DNA of 37,880 nucleotides from Acidobacteriota bacterium (GTDB lineage Bacteria; Acidobacteriota; Terriglobia; Terriglobales; Acidobacteriaceae): contig JARLGI010000091.1 of the NCBI GenBank assembly GCA_031296115.1, positions 1 to 37,880 on the forward strand, read 5' to 3'. The translations under genes and the position numbers were made by a program. A model generated the notes under the pieces. That model had not been told where the DNA came from, ran no database searches, and worked only from the letters and a program-made list of their open reading frames with translations. The stretch's first letter is position 1. Each line of letters opens with the position of its first letter. Of this stretch, positions 17,011-25,796 are shown piece after piece.

Positions 17011-17183
17011 TATGCGACCCTTTCAGCTGCAAGACTTTTCCTGGCAGACCGGCGGTTCGGCAGCGGCACTTCGCCTCCCACAACCCGCCATCTTGCTGTA
17101 GGCCTGCCGTTTCACTGGCCCCTGCGGTTTCGATGTGTGGATAGGTCGCCTGACCATGTCCTCTTCATGTTTGGAGTGTGTAA

Positions 17184-17567
17184 TTGATTCCCGTAAGTCC
17201 ACGTGTCATTTTGTGTGTGGATGACGAGCCAACCGGATTGATGGCTCGCCGTCTTATTTTGTCGATTGCCGGCTATGACGTCATAACTGCCGCCAGCGCT
17301 GAGGCAGCCCTGAGGATTTTCAGCCACAACCCGGTTGACCTGATCATCACCGACCACTTCCTGCCGGACCTTCCCGGCACCGAGATGGCTGCCATGATGA
17401 AGCGGCTCAAGCCGCAAGTCCCCATCGTTCTCTTGACCGGCTCGCTGGAGCCGCCGCCGGGGATCGAGCATACCGACCTGCTTCTGGTAAAGGGAATGCC
17501 CCCGCCGGAATTCCTCGCCGCGGTTGCCAAGTTGCTGACCAAAGAGAACGGAGTCGGGAGCGCATAG
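17184..17567 (+). CDS. single-domain response regulator (receiver)
   Basis: Encodes 127 residues from a TTG start, supported by GGAG with 7-nt spacing. It is a stand-alone CheY-like receiver: acidic pair in CVDDEP (residues 11-16), phospho-acceptor Asp in LIITDHFLPDLPGTE (about residue 57), switch Thr in LLTGS and conserved Lys in LLVKG. There is no output domain, so it must act through protein contacts or as a phosphorelay intermediate. No histidine kinase is encoded nearby. A broken receiver gene lies just downstream on the opposite strand. Confidence 0.88.
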   Translation: MIPVSPRVILCVDDEPTGLMARRLILSIAGYDVITAASAEAALRIFSHNPVDLIITDHFLPDLPGTEMAAMMKRLKPQVPIVLLTGSLEPPPGIEHTDLLLVKGMPPPEFLAAVAKLLTKENGVGSA

Positions 17568-17609
17568 AGTCGGTTCAATGCGGCGTGGCGCGTACGTCGG
17601 CAGGAGAGG

Positions 17610-18019
17610 TCACTCCGGAGAGAGCGCGACTCCGGTAGGGGAAAAATGCTCGCCGCGCGAGACCGCCTGCAGAGCGTTCACCAGGTCGGGACTGACTTGG
17701 GACTTGAAAACATAACCCGAAGCCCCCAGTTCGAAGGCAGCGCGCACGAAGTCGGGGTTCTAATGCACCGACAGGAAGATGATCTTGGCTGGGCAGTTGG
17801 ATTCCCTCAAGCGCTTGGCCACGTGGAAGCCGGTCATGTCGCCAGGGAAACGTCCAGCAGGGTGATGTCGGGGTTCACTTCCGCGAACTCGGCCAGGACC
17901 GCCGCCCCCCGGGAGCATGTCCCGGCAATGACAAAGTCCCGCTGCAGCAGGTCAACCAGCATCTCCAACGTGCCGGGGTTGTCATCCACCAGCAGCAGGC
18001 GGGTTGCGGGCACTGTCAT
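17610..18019 (-). pseudogene. receiver-domain response regulator, inactivated by frameshift and stop
   Basis: From ATG 18019 the frame reads TVPATRLLLVDDNPGTLEML and reaches the phospho-acceptor region (DITLLDVSL), then hits TGA at 17834-17836. The expected continuation (DMTGFHVAKRLRES, then IIFLSVH) is in another frame, so a small deletion occurred around 17837-17848, where SLPG would be expected. In the second frame a TAG at 17760-17762 interrupts SVH*NPDFVRAAFELGASG, followed by YVFKS with the conserved Lys, and the frame ends at 17610. Two independent lesions make this a pseudogene rather than programmed frameshifting. It resembles a NarL/FixJ-type receiver with no DNA-binding domain left. 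Confidence 0.85.
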
Positions 18020-18288
18020 TCCCCCGGGGCTGAGTTCCCAGGTGCGCAATGCGCAGGAACGTCACTCGTAGCGTAGTAGCGTGACGCCCGGCGGGATACT
18101 AGTAAAAATGCTGGCTCAGCTATGTCAAATTGCCAGCATCAACTCTGGGACTTCTCGCTCACCGTCTAGGACAAATGCTGGATTGCTGCTACTGCCGAGC
18201 GCCCTTCGGTGATAATATTCAGCATCTTCCGCTCGTCGGCTCGAATCAACCTGCATAGGCGGGGATTCTTTAGGAAGGTAGTCCGCTT

Positions 18289-19131
18289 TTGATATTTTCT
18301 CGTCAGCTTAGTAAGACCATGTTGATTTCGGCGTGCGTGGTGGGTCTCGCCCTTGCAGCGATGGCCTCGCCGTCCCCGGATGCTCCAGCGCTCGACCGCG
18401 GTTTTCAACAGATGTATAACCTGGATTTCTCCGGCGCCCACGCCACCTTTCGCAGCTATCAGCAAGCCAATCCCAGCGATTCACTGGGACACGTGGGTAA
18501 TGCCGCCGCTTACCTGTTCTCTGAGTTCGACCGTTTGCACATTCTCGAATCCGACTTGTTCACCGACGACCACAAGTTCGAAAACCGCGGCCGGCCGAAT
18601 CCTGACCCCGCGGTGAAGATCGAATTCGAGAAGGAGCTTTCCAGGAGCGACGAATTGGTGCAGCAGGCCTTGGCCGGGAACCCGCATGACAAGAATGCGC
18701 TGTTCTCGCGCGTGCTCGCCAATGGCCTGCGCGGCGACTATACCGCGATGATCGAGAAACGAAACTTCGCCAGTCTTGGCTACATGAAGACCTCACGCGC
18801 CGTCGCGCAGCAATTGCTGGCGATTGATCCCACCTGTTATGACGCCTACCTGGCGGTCGGCGTGGAGAATTACCTGCTCGGCGCCAATCCCGCGCCGGTG
18901 CGCTGGTTTCTGCAGATGACTGGATCCCAGACCAACAAGACAGAAGGCTTGGAGCGGCTGCGGCTCACCGCCGACAAAGGACACTACCTCGCTCCCTTTG
19001 CCCGCCTGCTGCTGGCCGTCGCCGCTTTGCGCGATAAAGACCCGCAAACCGCTCGCACCCTGCTCGCCGGACTGGCCACCGAGTTCCCCGGCAACGTCCT
19101 GTACGCGAAGGAACTCGCCAAGATCCCGTAG
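18289..19131 (+). CDS. secreted TPR-like protein, function unknown
   Basis: Encodes 280 residues. I keep the TTG start at 18289 because it adds the basic segment FSRQLSKTM before the hydrophobic core and follows AGGAAGG, although the spacing (10 nt) is long; ATG 18319 is the alternative. A signal peptide is clear (LISACVVGLALAAMASP, cleavage near residue 27). The mature protein is helical with TPR-like pairs: GFQQMYNLDFSGAHATFRSY, DELVQQALAGNPHDKNALF, and ARLLLAVAALRDKDPQTART near the C-terminus. A periplasmic scaffold is likely. Similar proteins are common in Acidobacteriota; partners are unknown. Confidence 0.8.
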   Translation: MIFSRQLSKTMLISACVVGLALAAMASPSPDAPALDRGFQQMYNLDFSGAHATFRSYQQANPSDSLGHVGNAAAYLFSEFDRLHILESDLFTDDHKFENRGRPNPDPAVKIEFEKELSRSDELVQQALAGNPHDKNALFSRVLANGLRGDYTAMIEKRNFASLGYMKTSRAVAQQLLAIDPTCYDAYLAVGVENYLLGANPAPVRWFLQMTGSQTNKTEGLERLRLTADKGHYLAPFARLLLAVAALRDKDPQTARTLLAGLATEFPGNVLYAKELAKIP

Positions 19132-19189
19132 GCCCGGTACCCGCAAATCCTGCCATCGTGGGCGGAGCACGAGTTTCACTCATCACATT

Positions 19190-19294
19190 GTCATCCTGAG
19201 CGACGAGCGCAGCGAGGAGTCGAAGGACCCCGATTGGTGACGCGAAACTATAGCGATCCTTCGACTTCGTTCGGCCGCTGCATGCTAGGATGGC
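19190..19294. repeat. long imperfect inverted repeat (REP/MITE-like)
   Basis: The left arm (19190-19231) begins TCATCCTGAGC and ends GTCGAAGGACC. The right arm (19255-19294), read in reverse complement, begins CCATCCTAGC and ends GTCGAAGGATC. The arms are about 40 bp, imperfect, with a spacer of about 23 bp. Sequences of this TCATCCTGAGC...TCGAAGGA type are scattered between genes in many bacteria. It is non-coding and may be a small transposable or REP-type element. Confidence 0.75.
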
Positions 19295-19373
19295 ACGTCA
19301 AATCCAGCGAATCGCGGACGGGCTGCGTTGATTTGAACGGGCACGGGCGCTCGCTAATTCGATTTTGAAGGGA

Positions 19374-19427
19374 CACGGCTTTAGCCGTGCCGTAAGACCG
19401 GTTATTTCGTCCGAGCCCCGTAGGGGC
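19374..19427. repeat. double-hairpin palindromic repeat
   Basis: Two hairpins: CACGGCT-TT-AGCCGTG (19374-19389) and GCCCC-GTA-GGGGC (19415-19427). The motifs GGCTTTAGCC and a CCC-G(T/C)A-GGG hairpin recur, in the other order, in the element at 23582-23697, so both appear to belong to one repeat family. Confidence 0.65.
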
Positions 19428-19581
19428 GAGGGAACCTGGCTTCCCTGCTGATCTCGGGGGGCATCGTGATCACGATTGCAACTGCGTTGTTCAAGCGGAC
19501 GTTGTAGCATTTCGCGCCTGGCTCGTGTACTCGTGCAACAAGGGCGGAGAACGTGTTTCTCCGCTTTCCACGTGTAGTTAG

Positions 19582-21366
19582 AGAGCGAAGAGTCGCTGCC
19601 TGCTTTATCACGATTTCAGTGGCGTGGTTCAGACCAACCCCATAACCGGTCAGCCCCTGGGACCGACCGATCAAAGTTCCAAAATTCTCACGTTCGACAT
19701 CGCGCCTAAGTGGTCCTACACGATTAGTCCGAATGCCGTACTGAACGTGACGGGCTATGTACGGCGCGACGCCTACAACTACTACCCCAGCAATGACCCC
19801 TTCAACGATCTTGGCCCGGCGAATCTCCAGCGGCAAACCGTCGCCCAGCAACGCAGCCTTCTGAATGCCGGCGCGGTCGCGAACCTTAGCTACACGAAGG
19901 GCATTCACAACATCAAGGCCGGCATCATGTACGAACAGACTTTCTTGAACGAGAATGACCAGCTCGGGATTATCGATGCCACGTATAACGCGCCTTGCTT
20001 GGATATGAATGCTGTCCCCGTCAACGGTTTCACCGATCCCTCGCAGTGCGCGGCAGAGGGATTCCAGCCCAGCGACACTACGAACCCGAATGCACCCAAC
20101 TCCGCTTTGTATCCCTTGTTCAACAGTACCCTGTTGCCTTACGACCTGACGCGTGGAGGGGTTCGGTTCCCATTTGTCGGCCACACCGACGTGAAAGAGC
20201 TAGCGATGTACGTGCAGGACAATATCACTCTGCGCAACTGGAGCTTCAACCTCGGAATTCGTGGGGACTTTTACAACGGCCTGGCCACGGCCACTCAGGC
20301 GGAGCCTCGCGTCGCTATTTCCTACAACATTCAGAAAACCAACACTGTTCTACGTGTCTCATATGCGCGCACGTTGGAGACGCCTTTCAACGAAAATCTG
20401 GTGCTGTCCAGCGTTGGATGCAGCTCAGACGTGCTGGACCCTCTTCTCGGCTGTTCGTCGAGCTCCACGACGCCGTTGCAGCCCGGCTTTCGCAATGAGT
20501 TTCATGCCGGCTTGCAACAGGCGATCGGCAAGTTCCTGGTGATCGACGGCGAATACATCTGGAAGTACACGCACAGCGCCTACGACTTCAGCATACTAGG
20601 CAATACGCCGATCTTTTTCCCGATCGAATGGCATAACTCGAAGATCCCCGGCTTTGCCTTGCGCGCCAGTGTGCCGGTGTATCACGGCTTCAGCGCATTG
20701 GTGGTCATGTCGAGTGTCGCGGCGCGCTTCTTCACTCCCCAAATCTCGGGAGCCGGAGCCACTCCCTCGGGGTCCACGGGGGTTTTCCGCATCGATCACG
20801 ACGAAGCCTTTAACATGACGGCGCACATGCAATACCAGACCCCCTGGAAGCGAGGCCCGTGGTTTGGTTTCAACTGGCGCTATGACAGCGGACTCGTCGC
20901 CGGGTCAGTCCCCTGTTACGGAATCGCCGATTTCAACAACTGCCCGCAATCGACCACGTCGAACGGGCTACCTGCCATCACCATGACCAATGGGGCCGGA
21001 ATCCCTTTCACCGCTGATCAGGAGTTCCAGGCCGGCTTCACCTGCAATGGTATGCACGCGACTCCCACCGTTGCTCTGCCCTCTACCTGCTTGGCGTCGC
21101 AGTTTGGTTCTACGCTCACTCAGGTACCGTCGCCGGGAACCCAAAATGACGACCACAATCCGGCCCGTATTGCCCATCGCAACCTGTTCGACCTGGCCAT
21201 CGGAGATGGCAACCTGTTTAAAACCGACAGATACAAGTGGAGCGCGCAGGTGAACTTCATCAACCTGTCGAACAACTACGTGCTTTACAACTTCCTGTCG
21301 ACGTTCAGCGGCACGCACTACGTAACGCCACGCGCGATCACGGCCACGATCGGGTTCCACTTCTGA
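19582..21366 (+). pseudogene. TonB-dependent receptor, C-terminal half only (5'-truncated)
   Basis: The frame from 19624 encodes 580 residues of outer-membrane beta-barrel: alternating strands such as VKELAMYVQDNITLRNWSFN, RVAISYNIQKTNTVLRVSYA, and a last strand ending in the insertion-signal Phe (ITATIGFHF). Barrel-like sequence continues upstream of the GTG (LYHDFSGVV) back to a stop at 19579-19581, so the GTG is not a true start. Missing are the signal peptide, the carboxypeptidase-regulatory-like domain and the plug. Acidobacterial receptors of this type are usually about 1000 residues. Without signal and plug it cannot be a working transporter. The lost 5' end adjoins the palindromic repeat region, suggesting a deletion or rearrangement there. 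Confidence 0.82.
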
Positions 21367-21412
21367 TGCGACGAGAGATGGGGGAAGGCATGGGGCGTGC
21401 GGCGGACCCGCC

Positions 21413-21442
21413 TTGACACTGCTGTACCCCTACTCTTATCCT
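21413..21442 (+). promoter_or_regulatory. candidate sigma-70 promoter for yceD-rpmF-plsX
   Basis: A perfect -35 TTGACA (21413-21418) is followed after 18 bp by TATCCT (21437-21442), which matches four of six -10 positions. It lies about 130 bp upstream of yceD. Confidence 0.5.
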
Positions 21443-21574
21443 TAATGTTTGTCCCAGGAAGTTCCCGCCCGTCAGTACCTGCAAGCGTTTCCCGTCAGGA
21501 GCTTGGCCTGCCAGACCCGGCTCAGCCGGAGCGAGAGCTATTGGGGGCTGTCTTAGGCTGAGGCCGGAGCTGCT

Positions 21575-22126
21575 ATGCTGATTCGGGTTCGGGATCTGGA
21601 ACTCCAGAATTTGGAGTTCGACGAGAGTTTTCAGCCTGGTGCCATCGAATTTGGGCCTGACTTCCGCCAGACTGGCCCGCTGCTGAGCAAGGGACGCGCC
21701 GAACTGATCGTTGAGCACCGCGGCCACAAAGAGAATGTCGAGGACATCCGCCTGGTCGGCAAGGTGGAGGTGCACCTGGAGTTCGGCTGCGCCCGTTGCC
21801 TGGAGCCGGTCGAGCAGGATGTGAACCGGGCGTTTGACCTGATTTATCGCCCTCTGGGCGTCGATCGGCGCGCGGATGAGGCCTCGATCAGCGAGGCAGA
21901 TACGGAAATCGGCTACTATCAGGGTGAGGGACTGCTGCTGGAGGATGCGCTCCGCGAGCAGGTTTTGCTGGAGACTCCGGTGCGCGCCCTGTGCCGCGAA
22001 GATTGTAAGGGGTTGTGTCCGCATTGCGGCCGCAACTTGAATGTCGAGCAGTGCCATTGTGAGCAGCATCTCAGCGATCCCCGCTGGGAGGCGCTGAACG
22101 AAATCAAGAAGAAGCTGCAAAGCTAA
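21575..22126 (+). CDS. yceD: YceD family protein (DUF177), 23S rRNA accumulation protein
   Basis: Encodes 183 residues; GGAG lies 5 nt before the ATG. Family features are the N-terminal RVRDLELQNLEFDESF segment, a central GCARCLEPVEQ motif and, near the C-terminus, a second cysteine cluster CREDCKGLCPHCGRNLN plus CHCE, likely binding zinc. In E. coli the protein is needed for normal 23S rRNA levels, and its gene nearly always precedes rpmF, as here (44 bp between them). It is the first gene of the ribosome/lipid operon yceD-rpmF-plsX. Confidence 0.92.
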   Translation: MLIRVRDLELQNLEFDESFQPGAIEFGPDFRQTGPLLSKGRAELIVEHRGHKENVEDIRLVGKVEVHLEFGCARCLEPVEQDVNRAFDLIYRPLGVDRRADEASISEADTEIGYYQGEGLLLEDALREQVLLETPVRALCREDCKGLCPHCGRNLNVEQCHCEQHLSDPRWEALNEIKKKLQS

Positions 22127-22170
22127 GTTCCGATCGCCGGCCGGTGCCGCGCGGTCCCAGTGAGGTTTTC

Positions 22171-22359
22171 ATGCCAAATCCAAAACGGCGCCATTCCAAG
22201 GCGCGCACAGCCAAGCGCCGCTCCCACGATCACCTGACAGCCCCGACGCTGTCCGAGTGCCCCAACTGCCATGAGCGCAAGCTGCCGCATCGGGCCTGCC
22301 CCAAGTGCGGCTATTACAAAGGCCGCGAAGTCATCGAGGTTGAAGAGAGCACCAGCTAG
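22171..22359 (+). CDS. rpmF: 50S ribosomal protein L32
   Basis: Encodes 62 residues from ATG 22171 (GAGGT upstream); an earlier in-frame ATG at 22144 lacks homology. The N-terminus MPNPKRRHSKARTAKRRSHD is typical of L32. The zinc ribbon is of the four-cysteine type (CPNC and CPKC), so this is the zinc-binding form. It lies between yceD and plsX, the common bacterial order. Confidence 0.97.
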   Translation: MPNPKRRHSKARTAKRRSHDHLTAPTLSECPNCHERKLPHRACPKCGYYKGREVIEVEESTS

Positions 22360-22373
22360 GATGACAGGCGAGT

Positions 22374-23456
22374 ATGCCGACCATCATCGCTCTTGACGCC
22401 ATGGGCGCCGACCGTGCGCCCAAACCCGAAGTCGAGGGGGCGATCCTCGCTACACGTCACTATGACGTCGAAGTTGTGCTGGTCGGAAAAGGAGACGTCA
22501 TTCGCGCCGAACTGGATTTGCACCGTTTCTGGCGCAAGCTGCCCATCCATATTGCGAACGCTGAGGAAGTCATCGGCATGCACGAGAAGGCGGCGCAGGC
22601 GGTGCGCACCAAGCGGGACTCCTCCATGCGCGTCGGCCTGCGCATGGTGCGCGACGGCGAAGCTGCCGGCTTCGTGACCGCCGGCAACACCGGTGCCGCC
22701 ATGGCCACCGCCAAGATGGTGCTCGGCGCCATTCCGGGAGTGGATCGGCCTGCTCTGGCCGCTGTTTTCCCGACCGCGCAAGGCACCGCGACGATCCTCA
22801 TCGACGTTGGCGCCAACGTCGATTCCAAGCCGCAAAACCTGCAGCAGTTCGCCATCATGGGCGATATGTATTTCCGAACCATCTTTGCGGGCAGGTTTCC
22901 CAGCTCCGACAATCCGCGGGTTGGCCTGCTCTCCATCGGAGAGGAAGAGAGCAAAGGCAACGAACTGACGCGCGAGGCTTACAAGTTGATTCGCGAGCTG
23001 CCCATGAACTTCGTCGGTAACGTGGAAGGCCGCGACCTTTATAACGGCAAGGCCGATGTGCTGGTTTGCGATGGGTTCGTCGGCAACGTGGCGCTGAAGA
23101 TCTCGGAAGGCATGGTGGAGACGGTGCGCTTCCTGCTGAAACAGTCTTTGCAGGCGACCATCAGCAGCCAGGTTGGATTTCTGCTATCGCGCAAGGCCTT
23201 CGCCGATTTCAAAAAACGGCTGGACTACTCCGAATACGGTGGCGCGCCGCTGCTGGGCATCAAGGGCGTTTGCATCGTCAGCCACGGCTCGTCGAACTCC
23301 AATGCCATCAAGAACGCTATCCGCGTGGCCAATGAATTTGCCAACAGCAAGCTGAACTCCACCATCCAGGAGCGCATTCAGGCAGCCAGCAAGAACTTGA
23401 GTAGTCATTCCGTCGAGACTGCGGAGGCTGGCTCGGTGGGCAGCGGAATGGTGTAG
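22374..23456 (+). CDS. plsX: phosphate acyltransferase PlsX
   Basis: Encodes 360 residues starting [16 protein letters not shown], 14 bp after rpmF. PlsX converts acyl-ACP and phosphate to acyl-phosphate, used by PlsY to begin phospholipid synthesis, at the membrane face. Conserved blocks include [62 protein letters not shown] and the C-terminal [20 protein letters not shown]. The length is slightly above the usual ~340 because of a polar, Ser-rich C-terminal tail. In many bacteria fabH follows; here it is absent. Confidence 0.96.
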   Translation: MPTIIALDAMGADRAPKPEVEGAILATRHYDVEVVLVGKGDVIRAELDLHRFWRKLPIHIANAEEVIGMHEKAAQAVRTKRDSSMRVGLRMVRDGEAAGFVTAGNTGAAMATAKMVLGAIPGVDRPALAAVFPTAQGTATILIDVGANVDSKPQNLQQFAIMGDMYFRTIFAGRFPSSDNPRVGLLSIGEEESKGNELTREAYKLIRELPMNFVGNVEGRDLYNGKADVLVCDGFVGNVALKISEGMVETVRFLLKQSLQATISSQVGFLLSRKAFADFKKRLDYSEYGGAPLLGIKGVCIVSHGSSNSNAIKNAIRVANEFANSKLNSTIQERIQAASKNLSSHSVETAEAGSVGSGMV

Positions 23457-23581
23457 CAGGTCTGCACTGGGGTTGAACCACGGTCTTATGTCCGCGTCGT
23501 GGGTTCTTACGTGACTGGGCGCGGCGGGTGCTACGTTCAAAGATCAGGTGTGGCATATGGTGCAGAACTGCGGCAGATCAA

Positions 23582-23697
23582 GTCCCGCTCGCGGGACGAT
23601 ATAAGATAGCCCAGCGCTTCAGCGCTGGGTAGGCCGGGGTTAAGGTATCCGAGTCCCGCAGGGACGGCACAGATGTGAGCGCGGCTTTAGCCACGCG
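23582..23697. repeat. multi-hairpin palindromic repeat element
   Basis: Successive hairpins: GTCCCGC-TC-GCGGGAC (23582-23597), CCCAGCGCT-TC-AGCGCTGGG (23610-23629), GTCCC-GCA-GGGAC (23653-23665), then GCGCGGCTTTAGCCACGC (23678-23695). It is non-coding and fills most of the 263-bp gap between plsX and fabD. It shares motifs with the element at 19374-19427. Confidence 0.75.
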
Positions 23698-23719
23698 ATT
23701 TGCTCCACACAAACCCATC

Positions 23720-24685
23720 ATGACCTCCCACTCGTCTCCCATCGCATTTCTCTTCCCTGGACAAGGCTCCCAGGCCGTTGGCATGGGCAAGGAACTGGCT
23801 GCCCTCTATCCCGTAGCCCACGAGACCTTCGAGGAAGCCGACGCCACCCTCGGTTACAAGCTCTCGCAGCTTTGTTTCGAGGGCCCCGAGGACCAGCTTC
23901 GGCTGACCGAAATAACCCAGCCGGCAATTCTCACTGTTTCCGTCGCGGCGTGGCGCGTTTTGCAGTCGAAGGCAATCACGCCGTCCTACGTCGCGGGCCA
24001 CAGCCTGGGTGAATACTCGGCGCATGTGGCCGCAGGCACGTTGCTCTTCGCGGACGCGGTGCGCACCGTGCGCAATCGTGGCAAGTACATGCAGGAGGCA
24101 GTGCCGGTTGGTGTCGGCGCGATGGCCGCCATCCTCGCGCTTCCTAGCGAGCAGGTGAAGCAGATCTGCGAGGAAGCCGCCCAAGGTGAGGTCTGCCAGG
24201 CCGCGAACCTCAACTCACCCGACCAGACGGTCATCTCGGGCAGCAAGGCGGCCGTCGAACGTGCAGCCGAGTTGGCCAAGCAGCGCGGCGCCAAGCGCGC
24301 CATACTGCTGCCGGTGAGCGCGCCTTTCCATTGCGCGCTCATGCAGCCGGCCCAGGACCGTCTGGCCGCCGATCTCCAGGCCCTGACGTTTCACACGCCC
24401 GAGGTTCCGCTGATGTGCAATGTGGATGCCGCGCTGGTCACCACTGGCGAGCGGGCGCGCGAGGCACTCATCCGCCAAGTGACCGGGGCCGTGCAGTGGG
24501 ACGCCTCGATGCGCGCGTTGGCCGCGCTCGGCGTACAGAACTTCGTCGAAGTCGGCCCCGGCAAGGTGCTCTGCGGATTGATGCGCCAGATTGACCGCTC
24601 ACGCACCTGCGTGAATGTAGAGGACGAAGCTTCACTCCAGAAGAGCGTGAACCATTTTAGTTCCCCCTCACCCAAACCGGACTGA
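23720..24685 (+). CDS. fabD: malonyl-CoA:ACP transacylase
   Basis: Encodes 321 residues from ATG 23720; longer readings from 23675 begin inside the palindromic repeat and lack homology. FabD moves malonyl from CoA to ACP to supply fatty-acid elongation. Motifs: FLFPGQGSQAVGMG (oxyanion region), nucleophile Ser in GHSLGEYSAH, the conserved Arg segment VRNRGKYMQ, the catalytic His in SAPFHCALM and the C-terminal VEVGPGKVLCGL. It usually sits with fabH, fabG and acpP; none of these flank it. The ribosome site is weak. Confidence 0.95.
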   Translation: MTSHSSPIAFLFPGQGSQAVGMGKELAALYPVAHETFEEADATLGYKLSQLCFEGPEDQLRLTEITQPAILTVSVAAWRVLQSKAITPSYVAGHSLGEYSAHVAAGTLLFADAVRTVRNRGKYMQEAVPVGVGAMAAILALPSEQVKQICEEAAQGEVCQAANLNSPDQTVISGSKAAVERAAELAKQRGAKRAILLPVSAPFHCALMQPAQDRLAADLQALTFHTPEVPLMCNVDAALVTTGERAREALIRQVTGAVQWDASMRALAALGVQNFVEVGPGKVLCGLMRQIDRSRTCVNVEDEASLQKSVNHFSSPSPKPD

Positions 24686-24695
24686 AGGCGGACGG

Positions 24696-25163
24696 CTAAT
24701 ACGGCGAAAATCCCAGCGTCTTGTCGTCCTTCTGCACCCAGACGTGCGCCTTCGAAGCGACCCGGTCGTTCACCGTTACCACCACCACCAACCCGCTGGC
24801 GGTCGCAAAGGGCGAGCCACTATAGCCCTTGGGTACGGCGGCGCCATCAATGTGATGGCTCTTGACAATGCCCCACTCTCCGCCCGGCCCCCAGTCCTTA
24901 ATGAAGTCGTTATAGGGATAACGCGAATACTTGTCCGGATGTTGCTTCCACTCCGGATCGTGCATCCACACGCCATAGGCCTTTTCGTAATTCTGCTGTT
25001 CCAGCGCCTCGAAAAACTGGTTCACCAGATGCTCTTCCGGCCAGAAGCGGAACATCCACAACAGGACCCCCAGAGCAATCACGCCGCAAACGATGACGGC
25101 AATGCGCTGCCGCTTCTTGCGCGCGCGCGCTGGATCGTAGGGCTGGGCTTCGAACAGTGTCAT
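24696..25163 (-). CDS. single-pass membrane protein, function unknown
   Basis: Encodes 155 residues. A basic cytosolic N-terminus (ARARKKRQR) precedes one membrane helix (IAVIVCGVIALGVLLWMFRF, about residues 21-40). The outer domain begins LVNQFFEALEQQNYEKAYGVW, a segment resembling the first helices of NTF2/DUF4878-like extracytoplasmic domains, and ends in beta strands (SGLVVVVTVNDRVASKAHVW). The role is unknown. It is convergent with fabD (10-bp gap). Confidence 0.8.
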   Translation of the reverse strand: MTLFEAQPYDPARARKKRQRIAVIVCGVIALGVLLWMFRFWPEEHLVNQFFEALEQQNYEKAYGVWMHDPEWKQHPDKYSRYPYNDFIKDWGPGGEWGIVKSHHIDGAAVPKGYSGSPFATASGLVVVVTVNDRVASKAHVWVQKDDKTLGFSPY

Positions 25164-25282
25164 CGCAATATCAGTTTACTCGCAGCCGCGCGTTGTGGGC
25201 AGACTCAGGTCCTTGCGCCCCGCCAAAAACGCGATTGACGGTCCCCCTCCAAGACGGTTACCGTCACCGGAAGGGGTGATCC

Positions 25283-25630
25283 ATGCCAACCCAAAAGAGC
25301 AGGGGCAATCCGCTGCCATGCTGCCGTCGAACCATCGTCGATGGCCGCCAGCTACTCATCTTCGAGACGTCCGCGGGACAACGAATTACGCTCCAGGAGG
25401 GACCGCCTGAAGTCCTGATCGAGGATGGCAACGGCAACTCGGTGAAACTGGAAGCCGGCGGTGTAACGGTGAATGCTGCGGCGAAGCTCACGCTGAATGC
25501 CTCGGCGATTGAAATCTCTGCTGGAATGCTGACAGTCAATGCGGCAATCGCCAAGTTCAGCGGGGTGGTGCAAGCCGACACCATCATGGCCACCTCGGTC
25601 ATCGAACCCGGCAGCGGAAACGTCTGGTAG
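25283..25630 (+). CDS. beta-solenoid spike-like protein of contractile injection systems (orphan)
   Basis: Encodes 115 residues; AAGGGG lies just upstream of the ATG. After a short Cys-containing N-terminus the sequence is a series of short strands typical of the gp5/VgrG C-terminal needle: RITLQEGPPEVLIEDGNGN, VKLEAGGVTVNAAAKLTLNA, AIEISAGMLTVNAAIAKFSG, VVQADTIMATSV, ending GSGNVW. From memory, proteins with this IEISAGMLTVN...AKFSGVVQADT pattern occur beside VgrG or eCIS spike genes, where they form or extend the puncturing tip. No other injection-system gene is near, though an orphan Hcp lies in the same window at 2117-2614. Fold assignment is fairly secure; function in isolation is unknown. 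Confidence 0.7.
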   Translation: MPTQKSRGNPLPCCRRTIVDGRQLLIFETSAGQRITLQEGPPEVLIEDGNGNSVKLEAGGVTVNAAAKLTLNASAIEISAGMLTVNAAIAKFSGVVQADTIMATSVIEPGSGNVW

Positions 25631-25796
25631 TGGTATGCCTAAAGTGGCAGAACCCTTGTGAGATTCAGCGCTCGGCATGATAGTCTTTAATAGTACCTCA
25701 GACAATCCATTGACCACTCGGAGCGACTAGGAGCGGCTTTGTATTTTGAGGAATTCCCGTCGAAAGTTCGCTCTGTTTGAGCGAAGGAGAAACACC

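Larger units (their letters stand above)
16664..17183. other. non-coding region with terminator and 22-bp repeat array
   Basis: No open frame has coding character. Contents: a terminator at 16818-16854 and a 22-bp tandem array at 16901-17010 (both listed), then about 150 bp before the receiver gene with nothing clear except its ribosome site GGAG (17173-17176). A small RNA ending at the terminator is possible. Confidence 0.55.
19132..19581. other. repeat-rich non-coding region
   Basis: No gene. It holds two palindromic repeat elements (19190-19294 and 19374-19427) and then the broken 5' edge of a TonB-dependent receptor remnant. The stretch 19430-19580 shows nothing recognisable. Confidence 0.6.

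Noticed and set aside
17834..17848. Programmed frameshift in the minus-strand receiver gene
   Set aside because: There is no slippery run, and an additional TAG further on also interrupts the frame, so ordinary gene decay explains it better.
19402..20184. A 260-codon minus-strand frame opposite the TonB receptor remnant
   Set aside because: No homology visible; the plus-strand reading is clearly a receptor barrel.
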